Of a DNA stretch of 64,000 bases, positions 1 through 11,496 are shown piece after piece. The stretch is from Blastobasis lacticolella (Eukaryota; Arthropoda; Insecta; Lepidoptera; Blastobasidae): positions 6,796,026-6,860,025 of the forward strand of contig LR990061.1 of the NCBI GenBank assembly GCA_905147135.1, in the 5' to 3' direction. Numbering within the stretch: the stretch's first letter is position 1; every line of letters begins with the position of its first letter. Both the position numbers and the translations under genes were made by a program. Under the pieces are notes generated by a model. The model was not told the DNA's origin. It was given only the letters and a program-made list of their open reading frames with translations, and searched no databases.

Positions 1-1220
1 ATAAGCAAACAATGCGACGCTCATTGTAATCCCGATATGGATTAGAAAACCTCATTTCGAACCCCTGCAGAAACCTAAAACACCCCGACATAAAATTTCA
101 TACAACAATATTCGCGAATTGAGTTAGTAATCTGTTCAAACGACCGCCCGCACCCTCATGAATAAAACTAGCTGATGTATAAATTCAAATTTCCTCTCGT
201 ACACGCGTTTCCATATCTGGCGTCCCCTCGTGCTTTATTATTAAAAGTTGGTGCAAAAACCGACACCGAAACTTATTCGCTATCTACGTTAGGAAATGGC
301 ATTATCGGGGAGAGGCCCGCGCGCACACGTCTCCAGCCAATAGGGCATTCTTATCAGAAAATGACTCATTTGAAATGACAGAGTGTTCTAAAACGGTCTC
401 GAATTCAGAACGGCAACATTCGCTCGCAAACAGTCAACCAAAAACCAACCTTCTGCTTTCAATTTTAACGCTTAATATCCTTTGTTGGTTTAGCGCACAC
501 ATAAGGCCGCGTCGACCCCCAGCGCTCGTAGCGAGAGGAAATTGGAATAAGAAAATTTGGGGTGTAAAATGAAAGATAGACGAGTGCTAATTTCCGGCTA
601 TTACTACCTCTCTTTCTTTCCCGCACATTTATTGCGGGGAATGGGTTCGCGCGTTGCATGTTGTCTTTTTCTGGCGCGACGGGCGTTCGCTTAATAGAGC
701 GTGTGTTGGCTGGGTGGAGGACAAAATGTAGGTAATGGGTAGTCCATATCGTTATATTGAGCGAGACATTTCTATCATTCGCTGGATTGGATGGTGTTGG
801 GTTTCTGTGCTTCGGTGTGAAGTTTGGCCGCCGGATCGAACTTTGGTAACTCTGTACCTAGTATAGATACGAGTTTTAGAAGACGTTCGTATCCAGTGCT
901 GAATAAAAACACGAGATTTTGCCCCCTCGTTAGAGAGAGTACTGTCATTACGCCCACCCATAGCCCGTTAACAGTCCATTGCTCAACTTGAGCCTTCTCA
1001 AAGTCAGTGGAGGAGTTTAATCTCCACTAATAGCAGGCGCATTGAAGAGTATTGAACATACATTACAGAAAACGCTGCTGCCCCGATTTTGTTCTGCCGG
1101 AGGTTTCCCTCTTACGCTTTAAAACCTGTTTTTTTAGGAAATTCGTAATTTAAAGGGTGTTACTTTGCTGGACACCACTTTGCTAATAGGTAACTCTACC
1201 TACATCACAGGTATCTAAGC
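1..1220. other. Leading intergenic stretch, no gene recognised
   Basis: I see no gene, RNA or repeat family member that recurs elsewhere in the window. The open frames here are short, overlap on both strands and have no family resemblance. The sequence is mixed in composition with some CpG-containing patches around 490-720. Confidence 0.4.
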
Positions 1221-1222
1221 AA

Positions 1223-1392
1223 TTACAGACATGAGACATTTCATTTTAGTCCTCACAGGGATAACGCAACTGCGGTTCTGCAATTAGCGGTTCTTTTTGT
1301 TGCATACAATCGTAGATGTTATGAGCGACAGTTGCCGTTTACAATCAGCTGGGCGGACTGCTCGTTTGTCTCTGCGTAGTATAAAAAAATCA
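1223..1392 (+). repeat. Dispersed repeat family I (about 165 bp), copy 1
   Basis: The segment shares a long common core with 9023-9190 and 14998-15165 on the same strand and with 25622-25775 and 57645-57805 on the opposite strand. Shared landmarks are a block about a bright 'gcggttctgcat' core, then 'gttatgggtgacagttacca', then 'tggtgggct'-like sequence ending near a short A-rich run. No coding capacity is visible. It is probably a SINE or the 3' end of a LINE; the class is not resolved. Confidence 0.65.
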
Positions 1393-1402
1393 ATTAAATT
1401 GA

Positions 1403-1484
1403 CATCTTGACGACAATATCTCGGCCCGAGGGCCCGGGGTCCGCGTTGATCATATTCCAGGATTTGGCAGATCAGGTAATTAAG
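1403..1484 (-). repeat. tRNA-derived SINE fragment (3' part)
   Basis: This matches the 3' body of the SINE seen complete at 38982-39338: the 'gggcccggggtccgc' block followed by the 'ccaggatttggcagatcagg' block, in reverse orientation. The tRNA head is missing. It lies directly after a copy of repeat family I. Confidence 0.75.
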
Positions 1485-1859
1485 CTATACTCAAAGATTC
1501 ATCATATAAGGCCTACGCTAGTAAAAAGCAACGCGCTCAATTACACAGCACAAGTAACGACTCCGTACCTATCCAATAACCAACAGCCCACAGCACCAAC
1601 ATTGATAACCAATCAAGTCGTGTTTGTCTAAGTCCAAAAATGCTATTAACATTATCCATCGTCGTTTACCATCAATTAGAGGTAAATGGCGTCTCCCGCC
1701 AAGGCGACACGATTACACCATATCGGCTGCTTAATAGCCGGTGTCTGGTGTCAGTGTGCTCACACCCTAATCGCAATATCGCTAAAGGACTACCAGTATA
1801 CCGGCTCCTCTATGGCTCGATATACCTAATGCCCTTATAAGAAAACAGAGGATGCAGTG

Positions 1860-3735
1860 TAGAATTTGAATTTATAAAATTGACACGATTCAATTCAATT
1901 CGAGAGGCTCTATATCAAACAAAGACAACACAAAAGAATTTATGTACATTATTGTATTTATCTGGCTCTCACAATGGATTGGTCAGTACCGTTTTATTTT
2001 GGGATTTCGATCTCTCTTTATAGGTGACGATGATGATGATGTCTCCGCTTGATGGCGTTGCATCATATGCGATAATAAAAAGCGCTCATATTTGGAAGCA
2101 CTAAAATTGGCATGAGAAATGTTTTAAGCAACAATTATGAGAAGCCAGAAACAATTCCTATCAAATTAAAGTTCCCGCGGGGCAAAAACCAGTGGGCCAA
2201 TTAATTCAAATCGATCTCCTTTCAGCGGGCGCTCGCCGCGGCGATCAGAATTTCAAATGACCTTCCAGAAAACGCAGCCAGCATGGTGTAAACTTTCTTT
2301 TTTGAATCCAATATGCCATTTAAAACTGGCCGCGCCAAAAGAAATAGTCGCAGCGTCGCAGCCGAGTTAGGTTGGCCAGCCTGATGCTATCTTGGCAGTT
2401 GGCACACCTGACCGACGCTAATTGGACAATAAATCAATTCTTCCCCGCTTCTTATTGGCGAATCGTGGCATTCCAATATTGAAAATTTGGCCGCGCGATA
2501 TTGACAACATGATAAAAAACAATAGGGCGGTTATCTTTTTCTTTTGTGTTCATCTCTGGGCCCGAGGCTTATTAAGGCCGAATGGTTTGTGTTTTGTTTG
2601 GGTCGGACCAATGTCTTATCGGATAGACAATTTGTTTTTGGGAGCTCGTTATTGAATTATTAATATTGATATTATTATACGCGCCAGATTGATATGACAG
2701 TTGGGACAAAAGCGTCGTAATGCGCCGTGCGATGCTCGTAACAATACGTCATTCGAGACATTAGCATTTGGATTTTTCGCCTTGCGTCCGACTCTTTTCA
2801 TCATAGATTAGTGCTCAAAGTTAATGAACAACATATGCGGTGGGCATTGTAATGAAATTGAGCCGCCATTGTGCGGAGAATAATTTTGTTGGCGGGCGCG
2901 CGCTCGCGGCGCGGCGTCATCCATTATTAGAGTTATTAACAAAACGGAACGCGCCCGGCTAATCTGGGAGCGCTCTCGGGCGTAATTAAATTCTGAGAAC
3001 AAGCGAGCTATTAAAGCGAAACGGTAGCGCGACGCCCATTACGAAACGGAACGTGCATAATTATTTCGTTCCCGCCTTTTTTTCTTATTCCCAGTTCGAT
3101 TTTCGAAACCGCGCGCTAATGCACCGTCGCCGCCCTCCGGCACGGAGTCTTGTAAACAATGTTCTCGTAAAATCGCATTCAATTACTGCTCACTTCACTT
3201 ACTTAATAAACTGATAACGTTTCGTTAATTATTTTTGCGGTCCGGCTCGAAGGACCGACGGAATTAATTGCAACCGGAGCTCGTTCCCAGCGGGCGCGGC
3301 AAAAACACTCCTCTCACAGCATAATATGGGCGAATGAAGTTCTCGCGAGATGCTTTGTTCTCGGCAATTTTAATAAACCTTTTTATACATACCTGACAGT
3401 ATTACTTAGTAAAACAGTCGCTCCGTACCTGCCGAAAATCGTGCAATTAAATTTTAACAGGAACTTCGTTTTTCAGCCTTGGCACGACCGGTATTTTTTC
3501 CCTAATTTTTTGTATAGACCACCAACGCATTCAAATGAGGCATATCATTAGCCACGCATAAACAATGCGGTGAACTGACAGCCGGCATAGAACGTCGCAT
3601 CGCATCGCGTTGCGTCGCGTCCGTCGCACACTCCTCGTACAGGATGATGCATGATGTATGATGTATTTAAAATCAATCCAACTGACTCGGAAAATTATAA
3701 GTTATAGTGTTAAAGTTATATTTTAGTGTCCCTAT
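1860..3735. other. Repeat-poor unique stretch, possible regulatory DNA
   Basis: No gene is recognised and none of the window's dispersed repeats occurs here, in contrast to most of the remaining sequence. From about 2160 to 3480 AT-rich TAATTA/ATTAAT-type motifs alternate with GC-rich, CpG-rich blocks (for example 2890-2965). This mosaic is compatible with conserved non-coding regulatory DNA, but the function is inference only. ORFs at 2422-2655 and 2808-3002 show no recognisable family. Confidence 0.25.
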
Positions 3736-3737
3736 TT

Positions 3738-3830
3738 TAAAGGTGGGTTACGCATTGGTGATATGTACCCTGAATGTCTATAGACAGCGGTGACTACTTT
3801 CCATCATATCCGCTTGCCAGGAAGTTTTTA
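3738..3830 (+). mobile_element. CR1-like LINE 3' end fragment
   Basis: A degenerate version of the recurrent C-terminal/3' block, with the order 'gcattggtgatat', 'tctatagacagcggtgac', 'tttccatca', as also seen at 8388-8455, 26895-27060, 38595-38742 and 40000-40110. The reading frame is broken. Confidence 0.6.
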
Positions 3831-4024
3831 TGTTAATTGGTAGATAAACCTATTAATTTTGAACAGCACACTGCCTAAAAACTTGATTAAGAAAACCTAA
3901 CTAGAATTAAAGTGGTAACCATTCGTAATTTTTTGCTTAGTTGTTTATAGTTGTTCTTATAGTAACCTCGGAACCTTCCGATGTCAAAAAAACTATCTAA
4001 AATTGTAGAACTAGCCAAGCTATT

Positions 4025-4160
4025 TCGCATACCTGGTGGTAAGTGACGATGTGGCTGAATGAGGTGCATGACTATCTAGGAACAGCTTCACTCTATTCAT
4101 GAAGATCTTCAGATTTAAATAATGGGACTGGGAACACCTCGCAAATTCATATTAAAATCA
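4025..4160 (-). mobile_element. LINE family F 3' end fragment
   Basis: This matches in reverse the 3' end seen at 18520-18673: a 'ctggtggtaagtgacgatg' block, then sequence corresponding to a conserved stretch that reads NRLFQDGHAS-like in the better copy. Related pieces lie at 37108-37192 and 42125-42270. It is degenerate and non-coding. Confidence 0.55.
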
Positions 4161-4849
4161 AATTAAAAACGGACTTATGCTCGATTGCACTAAACTTATT
4201 CGACGCTTGACGCCTTAAGATATTCCTAAGCATTTAGGAGTCACTAAATCGGTGTCTTAAGTTAAGAGTGCGAGTTTCGGTTTCACCTAGGTTTGGTGTC
4301 GGTGTAGTAGTTTATCATGTTAGAAATGTCATAAATCATTTAGACTACCTAGGCGCTGTCCTAACTGGCAAGTCTCGTGCGACGGGCGGTTTTGAGGTCT
4401 CCTATTGGTCGGGTGACGTCCGCCGTACGACCATGGTCGCACAATCGTTGCCAATCATGACAGCGCTATCAGCGTCGCTTAAGATTAATATAATCAGGCA
4501 TTAGTCGCTTTAAGATCACGTAGTCTCACAACCATCCTGTACACATCGGGTATACAGGCCGCTATCGCTCGCTCGATCTCCCATTCTACTGTTAACATGT
4601 ATTTTGACAGATGACATAAGTTTGGCGTCGTATCGGACGTCATCTCGACGAAACACAATTTCGGATGTAATAATAAAGCTCCCGTCTTACGTTCGTTGAT
4701 AAAGAGCTGTGTGTAAATCAAATGTAATGGCTTCGGTTTACGGATTGCTCGGATGCGTGGATGGGGGGGGGGCTGTGTGGATGTTTGCCCAAGTTGTGTT
4801 TTGTGTATTGTCTATGCTTATAATTATTCTATGTGTTAGTGTTTAATAC

Positions 4850-5160
4850 GAGCGTCGGTGCCTGGTGGTGTGAGGGTCCGACAGCAAGCGAGAGGTAGCG
4901 TGTTCGAATCCCACTGCACTGACGCCATGTACCAATTATTCTTTTCCGGGTTATGTACATTAGTTGGACGTGACGTTGGTACTGCTCTTACGGTGAAAAC
5001 ATCGTGATGAAACATGCACATTCAATCGACTGAATATGCAACCATGAGCCAATCTGGTAGCAGGGTCACGGAAGTCAGATAGCAGTAACTCCACTGTAAG
5101 TATCTGATCTGCCAAATCCTAGATCATGGTCGAGGCGGAACTCGGGCCCTCGTGCGCGAG
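4850..5160 (+). repeat. tRNA-derived SINE, near full length
   Basis: The element begins with the GAGCGTCGGTG head and carries an internal promoter B-box-like GTTCGAATCCC at about 4913-4923. It continues through the SINE body (GGGTCACGGAAGTCAG, ATCTGCCAAATCCTAG) to the GGGCCCTCGTGCGCGAG block. The anticodon-arm region is diverged, so it is not a functional tRNA. This is the only near-complete copy on the plus strand. Confidence 0.8.
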
Positions 5161-5337
5161 GTCAGAACAACTCACATCACCACAGTATCTTAAGAACGAG
5201 AGTACTCTCTGTTGTTTGTGTTAATAAATGTTTCTTCCTTCTTCTTTTTTTTTCTATTCTTTATTTTCTTCTTTCTGTATTAAGTTAGAGGCTATGGCCG
5301 TTTTATCGCTAACCAACACAGCGCTCGTAGCTCTCCA

Positions 5338-5412
5338 GTCGTCCTGTGACCATGATCCATGAAACTGCGTCGAAATATCGGGCTACTAGTTAACCAATCT
5401 ACGCGATATAAA
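5338..5412. repeat. MITE fragment, family of 17324-17485
   Basis: The block with 'gaccatgatccatgaaactg' and 'cgaaatatcgggctact' corresponds to the interior of the fold-back element at 17324-17485 and to 42895-42905. Only one arm is preserved. Confidence 0.5.
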
Positions 5413-5624
5413 CTTGTAACTTGTTTTAAATATGCGTATTATGGGGCAAAAATTAAACATATAGGACACTTCCCAAAGTGCTAGAAAGGATGATGGGCGA
5501 TTTGGTTTGGAAACCCATTTCTAACCAATCGTTAAATATGTATTCATATTATCTCATATATCATAATGGTTACTATGACGTCTCATTTATTAGTTTCGGA
5601 GTTACCCGTCATAACTCCAAGACG

Positions 5625-5755
5625 GACCTGGAAAGCGGACCTTGACCGCTCGGATGATGATGAGGAGGGTCCTGCGCGCCACGATGGCCCGGGGTCCGCC
5701 TTCCACTTCTCCTCCTTGTCCACTTCTCTCGGTCTTCGGCATCCTTGTTGGTGAG
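5625..5755. mobile_element. RTE LINE 3' tail pieces, head to head
   Basis: Positions 5627-5665 read as the RTE 3' tail on the plus strand ('gaaagcggacc', 'gatgatgatgagg'). Positions 5688-5750 read as the same 3' region on the minus strand ('ccacttct', 'tcttcggcatcct'). They form an inverted pair of 3' ends. A further scrap of the minus type is at 6130-6170. Confidence 0.5.
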
Positions 5756-6223
5756 TTTATTGGCACGCATGTTATCTAATTAACGACTTCAAGCCATCTT
5801 TTCTTGGGCCAACCTCTTTTTGGCATGGTCAGCCATTTATTTCCTTCGTAATTTCCGGAGGTCTTTTGGAGAAAATTTCCTAAATGATAGTGAAAACGAT
5901 TAATCCGTTATATGGTTTAAAAGGAGTACAGACAGACAGACGCCCAAAGCGACTTTATTTTATACTATGTAAGGAAGAAAGGTGGCAAACAACCAAACAC
6001 GAATTTCCGCGGGTTTCCAAAAATTTGCTGAATCATAAAATTAGTCATTGGTAAATCCACGAGTATCAGCCTCACATGTCTAACGCATTACGTGTTACCT
6101 ACGCTTCACGTAAATAACGCATTTTCCTACTTCGCCTTGTCCACTTCGCTCGGTATTCGGCATCCTTCCATTCCGCTATGTTCGGGAAGGTTCTGAAAGC
6201 AACAAGCATGTACTAATCGTACT

Positions 6224-6482
6224 GGCCGTGTGGTGTCCGGCAGAGTAGAATAGCACCAACCCCTTACACTCATGGGTGTCGTACAAGGCGACTAATGTTA
6301 TCGAGGCAAAAGATCAAGAGTCTCCGTAGTCCGGAAAATGGGCAGCAGTATTTTTCATTGTTATATTTAAACACTGCGATCTCCAACCCGCCTGCCAAGC
6401 GTGGAGATTATGGCAATAACCTCCCCTTTCGTGGGAGAGGCCCTAAGTCCTGCAGTGGACTGTTACGGGCTGTGATGATGAG
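6224..6482 (+). repeat. Dispersed repeat family G (about 258 bp), copy 1
   Basis: The copy runs from 'ggccgtgtggtgtccggcag' to a 'gggctgtgatgatgag' end. It differs from 56081-56338 at only about five positions by eye, so the two are young. Diverged copies are at 52493-52735 (+), 24455-24700 (-) and 36784-37017 (-). It has a short TGA-repeat tail but no coding capacity. It could be a SINE or a LINE 3' end. Confidence 0.8.
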
Positions 6483-6484
6483 GT

Positions 6485-7780
6485 ACTAATCGTAAAACTG
6501 GTTTTTTATATCTGATACAAATTTGATGGTCTGAAAGCTAATCGAAGTTTCCTAGAATAAGGCCCACCAGAACGTGGCACTGGCTGCATATAAGGCGACG
6601 TCTACACAGATAGCATAACTAATAAAATAAAAAACAAATAAGTCAACAATAACGCAATAGAAAAGCGTCCAATTACTTTGTGAACAGTAAAACTGATGGT
6701 TATCGGGCACGAGACAACCGGCCGGAGCCCGTGCCACGCCAAAGTATGATGGATACACTGAGTTGCTGTGTGGTTATACAAATTGGGAGATAATCAAGAG
6801 ACTATACTAATCGCTGGCTAAAGGTGGCAAAAGTGGCGAAAGTTTATTTTGCGTCTGACTGCTCAAGATTAGAAGAAGTGGCGGAATCTTCTATCAAGGG
6901 CCAAAGCACAATTTCGGTCGTTTATTGCTGGCTTTTGGCGTTTGTCCCTGGCTTTGCCAATGTCATATTGGTGGCACTATATTTTTCCATCCATTGAACT
7001 CTATCCGTGCCAGACAGACGTTTTGACACTTAAAAATGATCGCGTTTTGCATCTCGCGTTGAAGTCAATCCGATCAAAACAACAAGTGACAATGGACAAT
7101 GCTTTCACGTTTTTTTTTTATTTTTGTATTGATTATTTTTATTTCCTCTTCACTTTGTTCATCGCACAGGGATATAGGCGCCATCTAGACTCTACATTGT
7201 AGAGGTTATATTAAATTATTTAAGTTTTAGGTAAAAGGTGTATGGGCTACCTAAGTAACCATAGTTCAGCAAATATGCCCTAAACAGCTGAGATTGAGTT
7301 AATGCAATTACGTCCAGTTATCGATATCGAGAGTGACGTAACTATTATAGCAGGCTGAATTAGTATGCGCGAACACACACTGAGACGATAAACTGTGCTT
7401 AAATTGAAGCTTCTTTGCTATTATGCCATATCCGACTTGACATTGATTAAGCTGTCATATCTGTGAACTTCTACACTCCTAATTTTCAAAGCCCGTCGTA
7501 TTCGTAGAAAGTAATGTGTGGAATGCAATATTGACAAATATGTATCTATAACATCGTGACATCTGTCCGCGGGTGCGGCCAGTTCAATTAATTAAATTAA
7601 TAAATTCTACACTGACAAACGGACAACTGGTGTACTCGTTCCTATTCATTCTGTGCATCGTCTTGTAATCAATCACACATTAATTTGTGTTTAGGTTATT
7701 AATCAATAGATATCACAAGCTTTTATGTTGGTAATGTACCCAGGCTGTGAAAATAAAATATAATAAAGTGTTTTCACTTG
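6485..7780. other. Intergenic, nothing recognised
   Basis: No gene or clear repeat is visible. The ORFs at 6552-6758 and 6942-7202 are hydrophobic and low in complexity, with no recognisable family, and I treat them as chance frames. Confidence 0.3.
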
Positions 7781-7787
7781 AAAACCT

Positions 7788-7965
7788 ACTACTGTGATGT
7801 ACGCCAGATTTTCCCTGGAGAGTACAACATAGAGTTCTTCAAGAAAGGAATGACAACGTTGTTACAGAGTCGAGAACGCCAGAGGATAACCCTGAGTATT
7901 GCAAACGTCTATAGGCTGCGGTAACTGCTTACAATTACTTTTGGTAAGCGTGTTTGCCGCCTTAG
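7788..7965 (+). mobile_element. CR1-like LINE C-terminal fragment
   Basis: Sequence around 7815-7925 corresponds to the C-terminal coding end of the LINE better preserved at 48040-48300: 'ccctggagagtacaacat', then a 'ttcttcaagaa' Phe-Phe-Lys block, then a 'tattgcaaacgtctataggctgcggt' end. The frame is decayed. Confidence 0.6.
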
Positions 7966-8083
7966 TGTTTAACAAAAAATAGTTTCGGAGCCTTCCGACT
8001 TGTTTTATTTAAGACAAAAGTTTTGAAAAAAAAAGGTTATGTCAGTGGTCTGCTATGGTGGTCTTGACTCTCCCTAGTAGGTT

Positions 8084-8210
8084 CATCATCATCATCATCA
8101 ACCTTTACTAGTCCACAGCTGGACATAGGCCTCCCCCAATAAGCGCCAATGCACCCAGCTTGCCGCATCCAGCATCCACCCGCAGTCCTTCGCAAATCGT
8201 CACTCCATCT
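8084..8210 (-). mobile_element. Repeat family H 3' end with (ATG)n tail
   Basis: A (TCA)n run at 8085-8101 precedes 'ccacagctggacataggcctcccc' (read in two halves), the same block as at 14652-14830, 22581-22750 and 39612-39730. The run is on the 5' side of the plus strand, so the element points to the minus strand with a (GAT)n tail, as expected for LINEs or SINEs with microsatellite tails. Confidence 0.65.
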
Positions 8211-8387
8211 GGCCGGAGCAGCTTACACTGTTAATATTAATAGTTTGTACTTCTATATATGGCATGTCTATCTCTTGCCCCTGAGTTGCAGGAAAAGAGA
8301 TAAAAGTTGCTTAATATTTCATTATATATTTGCTCTAGGGCAAGATCTAGGAGAATTTCAGGTGTTTAATTCGATTTCGATATATAG

Positions 8388-8462
8388 GCCAGTGGAAAGT
8401 GGTGACCATTTTCCATCAGGTGGCTCGCTGGTCAGTTTATTTGCCGTATTACATAAAAAAAA
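8388..8462 (+). mobile_element. CR1-like LINE 3' end with A-tail
   Basis: The block 'gtggtgaccattttccatca' and 'tggctcgctggtcagttt', followed by 'attacataaaaaaaa', is the 3' terminal block of the same LINE family as at 39731-40113. The plus-strand ORF at 8149-8625 runs across this and other repeats and is not a gene. Confidence 0.65.
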
Positions 8463-8639
8463 TCGAAGCCCGATAATCGAGTGGCAGTTAGTTAAGCTAT
8501 CGCAATTGCGGCTGTGGATGCTGGAGCATTGTTCGGAGGTTATTAAAATTTGTCATTTCGGGCACCTACTTAGGCATCTACCTGCCCAACACGCCGACAC
8601 ATTGCTCATCAAAGACCCTATGTGAGATAACACCAGCAG

Positions 8640-8730
8640 CGGTATCGTCTATCTTCATTCTTCCAGGGTTTCAGAAATTACTACGATATCGTCAGCAAAT
8701 CTGACGATTTTGAACTGTTTGTGTATAATA
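8640..8730 (-). mobile_element. LINE reverse transcriptase fragment with FADD box
   Basis: Read on the minus strand, this segment encodes KIVRFADDIVVISETLEE followed by a stop. FADD with flanking hydrophobic residues is the catalytic motif of non-LTR reverse transcriptases. The fragment is short and probably an old insertion. It differs from the YADD-bearing LINE at 53927-55165, so at least two RT lineages have left pieces here. Confidence 0.65.
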
Positions 8731-8810
8731 TGGCATTCATTTCGTTCATTCTGACCAATTCTGAGTTCGGCGGTAAGAATTCTGTGACGTCATTCCAGAG
8801 GATGGGATCT

Positions 8811-8860
8811 AAATGGCGGTGTGCTATCGGAGATAGGCGGTACCGCTGTAAAGATATCCC
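8811..8860 (+). repeat. Short dispersed repeat (GGCGGTRCCGCTG block)
   Basis: The segment matches 14960-14995, 10946-10990 and 62790-62840: an 'aaratggcggcrygctatcgg' start followed by 'gatmggcggtaccgctg'. At 8811 and 14960 it precedes a copy of family I by about 150 and 5 bp, so it may be the upstream part of the same element. Confidence 0.55.
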
Positions 8861-9022
8861 TATGTTTTCTTTTTAATTCCTTAGGTACGAGACGTGGATT
8901 TCTTCACGATGCTAGTCTTTTGTTGATGTTCTGCCTAGCTTCAATTCAGCGAGTAATAACGTTTCAGTCGTTTGGGCGCGCCATCTATCGAAAATGTGAG
9001 AAAGCTACTCATGAAAACGGCT

Positions 9023-9190
9023 CATTACAGGCATGAGGCATTTCATCTTAGCCCTCACAGTGACAAATGCATCTGCGGTTCTGCATTTTTGTTGCTACCT
9101 AAACGCATGAGTCGTAGTTGTTATGGGTGACAGTTACCACTTAACATCAGGTGGGCTCAATCTGCGTTTGTCATTTGGTAGAATAAAAAA
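9023..9190 (+). repeat. Dispersed repeat family I, copy 2
   Basis: Collinear with 1223-1392 and 14998-15165, ending in an A-rich run. Non-coding. Confidence 0.65.
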
Positions 9191-9249
9191 GTCTTAAAAC
9201 GCCCTGCAGCGGTATCGCCTATCTCCAATTGAACGTCGCCATTTTGATT

Positions 9250-10174
9250 CTACCTTGTGAAATGAAATAAGTAAATAAATAAATAATTTATTATCAACAG
9301 GACGCCACAATACAACATTTAAATTAAAAATTACATAGGTACATATTTCAACACACACAATTATACAAAATAAAATCTAACAAAAAAGAAAAATCTAACA
9401 AAATTACGTAATTATTACAATTAACCGATTTGGCATTGCCGTGCGGTGGCCCTCCCGGTTGATAAAAGGACCTCACTCATCATGAGCCGTGGCTAAAGCC
9501 GCGGCGCTGGTCTTCCGCTGGTCATGCGGAGTGAGGTCCGGACCGCTACCCTTACTACGTGCGCTTTGATACACAGAAAATTTTAATAGATAAAATAGTA
9601 TATAAAATGCTTATTGAAAATTTATACATATTTAATATAAGGTATTTAGGTGTAAAGTGAAGAGCTCGCTACTTGCCTTGTCAGTTTGAATGAAAAGAAG
9701 TCTAGTCGAGTGTCGCGAAAAAGAAAATTAACAATAGGTATAATCTCCAAGTAAATTATATGTCTGGTGCTATCCTAGTATGTCATAATAATATAAATCA
9801 TATAATGTCCAATAGATAAATATTTTGAAATAAAAAGAAATTTAAATTTAAATATAATTGTGGGTATATGATAATAATTAAAAACTAGTTTCATGTAATG
9901 TCCAGCCTAGTAAAATTATACTAAATATACGTAATTTAAATGTTCCAGGATATGGGGTATACACAGCATTCTCTCATGCCATGGTATGTCTATACTTATT
10001 TCGAATCTATTTGTGCCCTCAGCACATGTACTTTTAATTTATTTTTGAATCCGTGCAATGTTTTTAGGCACCCAATAGGAGGCGGAAGATCATTCCATAC
10101 CTTGGCTGAAGCGTACGTCATAGAATTCGTATCGCCGAACTCAGTATCGGTCAGAACGAATGCCATTGGGGAGT
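9250..10174 (-). mobile_element. 5'-truncated LINE, RT C-terminus and 3' UTR
   Basis: On the minus strand, positions 10125-10010 encode an ASAKVWNDLPPPIGCLKTLHGFKNKLK-type segment (quoted in part), the usual C-terminal WNDLP...FK signature of Jockey/CR1-type ORF2. The element would end at 9250-9290 in a (TTTA/TTTCA)-rich tail, which on the plus strand reads 'gaaatgaaataagtaaataa'. The same 3' terminus occurs as a short insert at 29730-29803. A GC-rich imperfect inverted repeat lies at 9430-9545. The 5' limit abuts the TIR element at 10175. Confidence 0.5.
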
Positions 10175-10873
10175 ATATATGTCGCAGCCATCTGGTTAAA
10201 TCAGCTATTTAATGAGAAGGCTAGTCAGTAAGTTAAACGCCGGCATTCAATTGAGTGGCTTAAGAACAACTAGCTAAGTAATTGAATGTAACGTTCAGCT
10301 ACTTGGCTTAACATTATTTAGCAGTTTTGTTTAAGGGGATGTTTAGTTAAAGTGACGTAACTTATGTAATAAAGAAATTATTAGTGGCAACAAATTCGTT
10401 CAGTAAGTATACAATGAATTGTCTTGCGAGTACCTATGCATTTACAATAATAAAAACTATAAATATGCAATGGCATGAAACGTTGCCAGTCATTTATGTT
10501 TCTAATTATAAATATAAATAGAATCTTAATCATCACTTAAAGTTATCTTAATTCTTACTTAAAAACACATAGGTACCACTGTTAAAACGAAAATAATAAA
10601 AAAAACATTGCTTGCTGTGCGAGCTGTCTGACGCCATATTTGTTTTGGCACTACCAGCGCCGTAGTGAATAAAATTTAAACATTTAAATCACCTGCCTGA
10701 TTTAGCATCAGCTGCCTTTAAAGGGCTAGCTTACTATAAGCCAACTAGTTAAACGTTGAGTGTTGCTAGTTCAATCTACTATTTGCCTAGGCATTTGATT
10801 GAATGTCGGCGTTTAATTAACATACTAGCCTTCACATTAAATGGCTGATTTAACCAGATGGCTGCGACATATA
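10175..10873. mobile_element. Non-autonomous TIR element (family of 41725-42126)
   Basis: The ends are inverted: 'tatatgtcgcagccatctgg' at 10175 and its reverse complement at 10854-10873. The similarity extends inwards through 'ttaaatcagc' and an 'aggctagt' block. Middle segments ('attcaattgagtggcttaag' / 'catttgattgaatgtcgg') also pair loosely, so the whole is a large fold-back. There is no transposase ORF. TA-rich ends suggest a Tc1/mariner-like target, which is inference. Confidence 0.75.
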
Positions 10874-11496
10874 CACTTCAAAACAAACAGTTCAAAATCG
10901 TACATTTCAGTTAATTTTAGACTTCATTCTACATGGTAGGATTAAGATGGCGGCACACTATCAGATATCGTACAGCTGCCGTTCGTGGTGGGTAAAAGAC
11001 AGGATGCCATGCGAACAGCACCGCTGCATATAAAATGCGATAATGTCTCCTGTATATACTCTACCTCTTTAGATTTATTTATATCTACTTACTTTCTTAA
11101 ACACCGCCGTACTTGTCCGCGTATAATATTCTATAATTTTATTTTCGTATTCATGACTTATAGGCTGTTTAGGACTGTATAGAGTTTTTAATCTTTACCT
11201 TTCTCTTAATCGCAAATCCAGAAAAACATAGTTGTCAAGTGTTCCTGTCAATAGTCTGTGGTTTCTATACTCTTGAAGTGTCATTTAAACAATTTTTCTT
11301 CTGTGGCGTAGAAGTTTCTATCATCTTTGGTGTCAGTTTGAGTTTGGTGATTTGGTTTGGTGTCAGTCAGTGAATCAACTTTTGTGAGATGTAGTGGATT
11401 GCTGTGTGGTATTTTATTTTGTTTAAAATACTATTAGTGAATAATTCACCAGTGAAATAGATTAATATTGAATAGTGCCCGTTTATATTTAATAAT
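10874..11496 (+). promoter_or_regulatory. Upstream region of Tfb4
   Basis: This is the stretch between the TIR element and the Tfb4 start codon. A short dispersed-repeat piece lies at 10946-10990. No clear TATA box is placed at a useful distance, and the transcription start cannot be fixed. The 5' UTR presumably lies in the last few hundred bases. Confidence 0.35.

Noticed and set aside
4758..4776. G-run as a possible G-quadruplex regulatory site
   Set aside because: It is a single homopolymer-like run without the four spaced G-tracts needed.
8149..8625. 158-aa open frame on the plus strand
   Set aside because: It runs through a family H repeat, a CR1-like LINE tail and unrelated sequence; no domain and no codon signature of a gene.
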